NCBI RefSeq assembly: GCF_002897295.1
Contig: NZ_BEXF01000011.1
Coordinates: 62,001-126,000 of the forward strand
Direction: 5' to 3'
DNA length: 64,000 bases
DNA from: Brevibacillus reuszeri
GTDB lineage: Bacteria; Bacillota; Bacilli; Brevibacillales; Brevibacillaceae
In this document: one piece after another, positions 61,942-64,000 of the stretch
How positions within the stretch are numbered: position 1 is the first letter of the stretch
How the letters are laid out: each line of letters starts with the position of its first letter
Translations under genes and position numbers: made by a program
The notes under the pieces: generated by a model
The model's database searches: none
What the model saw: the letters and a program-made list of their open reading frames with translations, nothing else
What the model was told of the DNA's origin: nothing

Positions 61942-63324
61942 TTATGAAATCCATGCCTTTTTTAACAGACCGACACCAAGCTCAATTTCATCACAAGAAA
62001 GATGACTAAATCCAAGCTTAATGATTGGGTAATCGGATTTATTTTTAATAAAGTAGAGGGAGGTGGGACACACTTTTACACCATAAGAAAAAGCTCGTTT
62101 GATTAACCATTCTTCCGTACGATCCAGATGTAATTTGATTAATAAGTACAAACCAGACTGCTCGCCAATAACAGAAATATTTTGGCCAAATTGCTTTTTT
62201 AATTCAGAAACGAGGTGCAGCATTTTCCGCTTATAAACAAGCCGCATTCGTTTCACGTGCCGATTCCATTCTCCCAACTCCATAAATTTTGCCATTGTGA
62301 GCTGGCTGAAAAGCGAAGTAGGACTCTCGAAATGAGAGTAATACTTTTTATATCGATGTAATACTGACTCTGGGAGCACCATATACGTTAAACGGATTCC
62401 CGGAAGAAATGATTTTGAGAAATTCCCTAAATAAATGACTCTTGCTGAATCAATAGAGGCAAGAGCAGGAAACGGTTTTTGTGTATAGCGGAATTCACTA
62501 TCATAATCGTCCTCGATAATATATCCACACATCTTGTTAACCCAATGAATTAGCATTTGCCGTTGTTGAATTGACATGCTTACGCCAATTGGACTTTGAT
62601 GTGAAGGGGTGATATAGATTAATCGAGATTTCATTTGCTCTATTTGTGAAAAATCAGCTCCTGTTTCATAAACCGGCAACATTTCAAACATAAAACGATG
62701 GAATTGAAAAGCTTCTCTAGCACCGTCGTAACCAGGGTCTTCAACGATAATGCTTTGGAACTCCTCCTTCAGAATCTGCCCAAGATATACAAGCATCTGT
62801 TGGGTACTGCTTCCGATAATGATTGCATCGGAATTTGTTTTCACTCCGCGTGATTGAAACAAATAGGTGGAGATTTGTTCGCGCAAACATGCTTCGCCAA
62901 ACGGTTCTCCATATCGATAGCTATCCGGTAACGTTAAAACTTGATTCGCGATCCTCCTCCATATTTTCAGTGGGAAATTCGTTTGATCAACGGCATCCGA
63001 TCTGAAATTAACTACCGGAGGTTTTACTGACTCTGTTTGCTTTGGATGCGGAAGGATGAATGCCTCCTGAGATATGAGCGGCTCTAACTCATTTACAAAA
63101 TAACCTTGTCGGCCCTCTCCGCGAATATACCCTTCCGCAACTAATTGTTCATATGCCATTAAGGTTGTATTACGGCTTACATGTAAGGAATCTGCCAGTT
63201 GCCGAATAGAAGGCAGCTTTTCATTCGTCAGAAGGTCACCTTGCTCAATAAATGATTTAAATTTCTCGTAGATTTGTTTGTATTTAGGAGAGTGATCTGT
63301 GAAGGTAAAAATAGTGTTTTTCAT
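61942..63324 (-). CDS. MocR/PdxR-family regulator (GntR HTH fused to aminotransferase domain)
   Basis: A 460-residue protein. The N-terminal GntR winged helix (about 10-80) contains LPSIRQLADSLHVSRNTTLMAYEQL. The rest is a fold-type I aminotransferase-like domain that binds PLP; the predicted Schiff-base lysine is in YLGNFSKSFLPGIR. MocR proteins regulate B6, GABA, taurine or other amino-compound genes. ATG 63324 has GGGGTG upstream; an earlier in-frame ATG at 63342 lies inside the operator-like repeat. It is divergent from the PaiB-type gene, which is the most probable target. Confidence 0.88.
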   Translation of the reverse strand: MKNTIFTFTDHSPKYKQIYEKFKSFIEQGDLLTNEKLPSIRQLADSLHVSRNTTLMAYEQLVAEGYIRGEGRQGYFVNELEPLISQEAFILPHPKQTESVKPPVVNFRSDAVDQTNFPLKIWRRIANQVLTLPDSYRYGEPFGEACLREQISTYLFQSRGVKTNSDAIIIGSSTQQMLVYLGQILKEEFQSIIVEDPGYDGAREAFQFHRFMFEMLPVYETGADFSQIEQMKSRLIYITPSHQSPIGVSMSIQQRQMLIHWVNKMCGYIIEDDYDSEFRYTQKPFPALASIDSARVIYLGNFSKSFLPGIRLTYMVLPESVLHRYKKYYSHFESPTSLFSQLTMAKFMELGEWNRHVKRMRLVYKRKMLHLVSELKKQFGQNISVIGEQSGLYLLIKLHLDRTEEWLIKRAFSYGVKVCPTSLYFIKNKSDYPIIKLGFSHLSCDEIELGVGLLKKAWIS

Positions 63325-63334
63325 TTGCACCCCT

Positions 63335-63380
63335 ACTGACATGTCTATTTGTTTATTATTGTATCTTTTTTTATGTCAGT
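63335..63380. promoter_or_regulatory. Inverted repeat in the mocR/paiB divergent region
   Basis: ACTGACAT (63335-63342) and ATGTCAGT (63373-63380) form a perfect 8-bp inverted repeat with a 30-bp AT-rich spacer. Position between the two divergent genes fits a MocR operator pair. Confidence 0.5.
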
Positions 63381-63437
63381 TTGAATCATATTATTTTTTT
63401 ACAAGGATTTATTTCTAAAGTGGAGAGGATGATTACG

Positions 63438-64000
63438 ATGTACATTCCTAAGCAGTATCGTATGGAGCATGATGAGGCCGTTCAAATGATGAAGTCTAAC
63501 CCTTTTGCCTTGTTGATTACTACCCATGAAAATCGCCCGTTGGCTACGCACATACCTGTAGAGATTCGTGAAGAAGATGGAAAGATTTACGTGACTGGGC
63601 ACATTGCATACGGAAACATGCAGAAGAACACTTTGGAAAATAACAGTGATGCGTTGCTTATTTTCCAAGGACCGCACGCTTACATTTCGTCAAGCTGGTA
63701 TGAGCGGGAAGAGGTTCCCACTTGGGATTATCTCGCAGTACATGCGTATGGAACTGCACGTATACTCGCTTGGGATGAGCTGAAGTCGGCTTTGGATTCT
63801 ATGCTTACACACTATGAATCTCACCGAGAACATGGAAGGCTGTGGGATACGTTTCATCCTGAGTCGCTGGAGAAGCAAATGAAAGGAATCGTTGGGTTCG
63901 AAATTGAAGTCACCTCTATTCAAGCTGCAGCCAAAATGAGCCAGAATCGCAACGACACCGATTATAAATCGATTGTTACAGAGCTGGAAAAATCAAACGA
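63438..64000 (+). CDS. FMN-binding PaiB-family protein, 3' end outside the window
   Basis: The frame is open from the ATG at 63438 (GGAGAGGATG upstream) to the window edge, 187 codons. It matches the PaiB family of FMN-binding split-barrel proteins: MYIPKQYRMEHDEAVQMM at the start, FALLITTHENRPLATHIPV, GHIAYGNMQ and FQGPHAYISSSWYE. B. subtilis PaiB was described as a negative regulator of sporulation and degradative enzymes; other members bind FMN or haem. Full PaiB is slightly over 200 residues, so little is missing. Confidence 0.85.
   Translation, partial: MYIPKQYRMEHDEAVQMMKSNPFALLITTHENRPLATHIPVEIREEDGKIYVTGHIAYGNMQKNTLENNSDALLIFQGPHAYISSSWYEREEVPTWDYLAVHAYGTARILAWDELKSALDSMLTHYESHREHGRLWDTFHPESLEKQMKGIVGFEIEVTSIQAAAKMSQNRNDTDYKSIVTELEKSN

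Noticed and set aside
61752..62009. Plus-strand frame of 85 codons in and after foldback copy 2
   Set aside because: It crosses the terminator and enters the 3' end of the MocR-type gene in antisense.
1..64000. CRISPR arrays, tRNA/rRNA genes, prophage or insertion sequences
   Set aside because: I saw no direct-repeat arrays, no tRNA cloverleaf or rRNA sequence, and no transposase, integrase or phage structural genes.

Overview
The window looks like a chromosomal segment of a Bacillota member of the Paenibacillaceae, most likely Brevibacillus. The signs are moderate GC, strong AGGAGG-type ribosome sites with frequent GTG/TTG starts, CcpA-type cre sites, a Des/DesK/DesR desaturase system, a Btr-like AraC/binding-protein regulator, an SLH surface protein, TcyP and a BceAB exporter. 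I saw no rRNA, tRNA, CRISPR array, prophage or intact transposon. All assignments come from reading the sequence and remembered family motifs; no search was run.

Layout. 1-6.5 kb: the 5' end of pncB, a MOSC protein, rluF, then a GntR regulator divergent from an MFS permease, a cytosolic NMT1-like protein and a threonine synthase. The GntR/MFS gap holds two copies of a palindromic operator, a cre-like site and a small leader ORF. 6.5-14.9 kb: ECF sigma/anti-sigma pair, a DUF1904 tautomerase-like protein, uppP, a CHRD protein, ktrB, a GNAT, an AraC/GyrI regulator, a lipoprotein and an unknown protein. 14.9-21.1 kb: abgT-abgA-abgB (p-aminobenzoyl-glutamate uptake and cleavage) with a GGDEF-like/wHTH regulator upstream. 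21.2-27.4 kb: a MarR-NmrA pair with operators, a solitary oppA, tcyP, a GlsB-type membrane protein and a nitrilase-family hydrolase. 27.5-32.1 kb: a histidine kinase/response regulator pair followed by an SLH protein and an ankyrin lipoprotein. 32.3-35.9 kb: an unknown membrane protein, class 1A-like speD, a small unknown protein and an MFS efflux pump.

35.9-47.9 kb is a leftward block of eleven genes: ROK kinase, Gfo/Idh/MocA dehydrogenase, family-5 (Opp/Dpp type) binding protein, two permeases, two ATPases, a ROK repressor, two more Gfo/Idh/MocA proteins (one without the EKP motif) and a TIM-barrel isomerase/epimerase. It reads as an inducible catabolic operon for an imported sugar derivative, possibly a glycoside, with a peptide-type importer doing sugar transport. 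This is the best candidate for an undescribed metabolic system here.

47.9-64 kb: des-desK-desR with a palindromic DesR-like box; a GNAT; a cytidine/blasticidin-deaminase-like gene with a structured, attenuator-like leader; a Fur-controlled siderophore uptake group (two binding proteins, one fused double permease, a Btr-like activator, no ATPase); a bceAB pair without local bceRS; and a MocR-type regulator divergent from a PaiB-type gene that runs off the end. Two related foldback elements, at 51.1 and 61.6 kb, share long identical blocks. Their terminal inverted repeats differ by a compensatory base pair, so they belong to a repeat or structured-RNA family.
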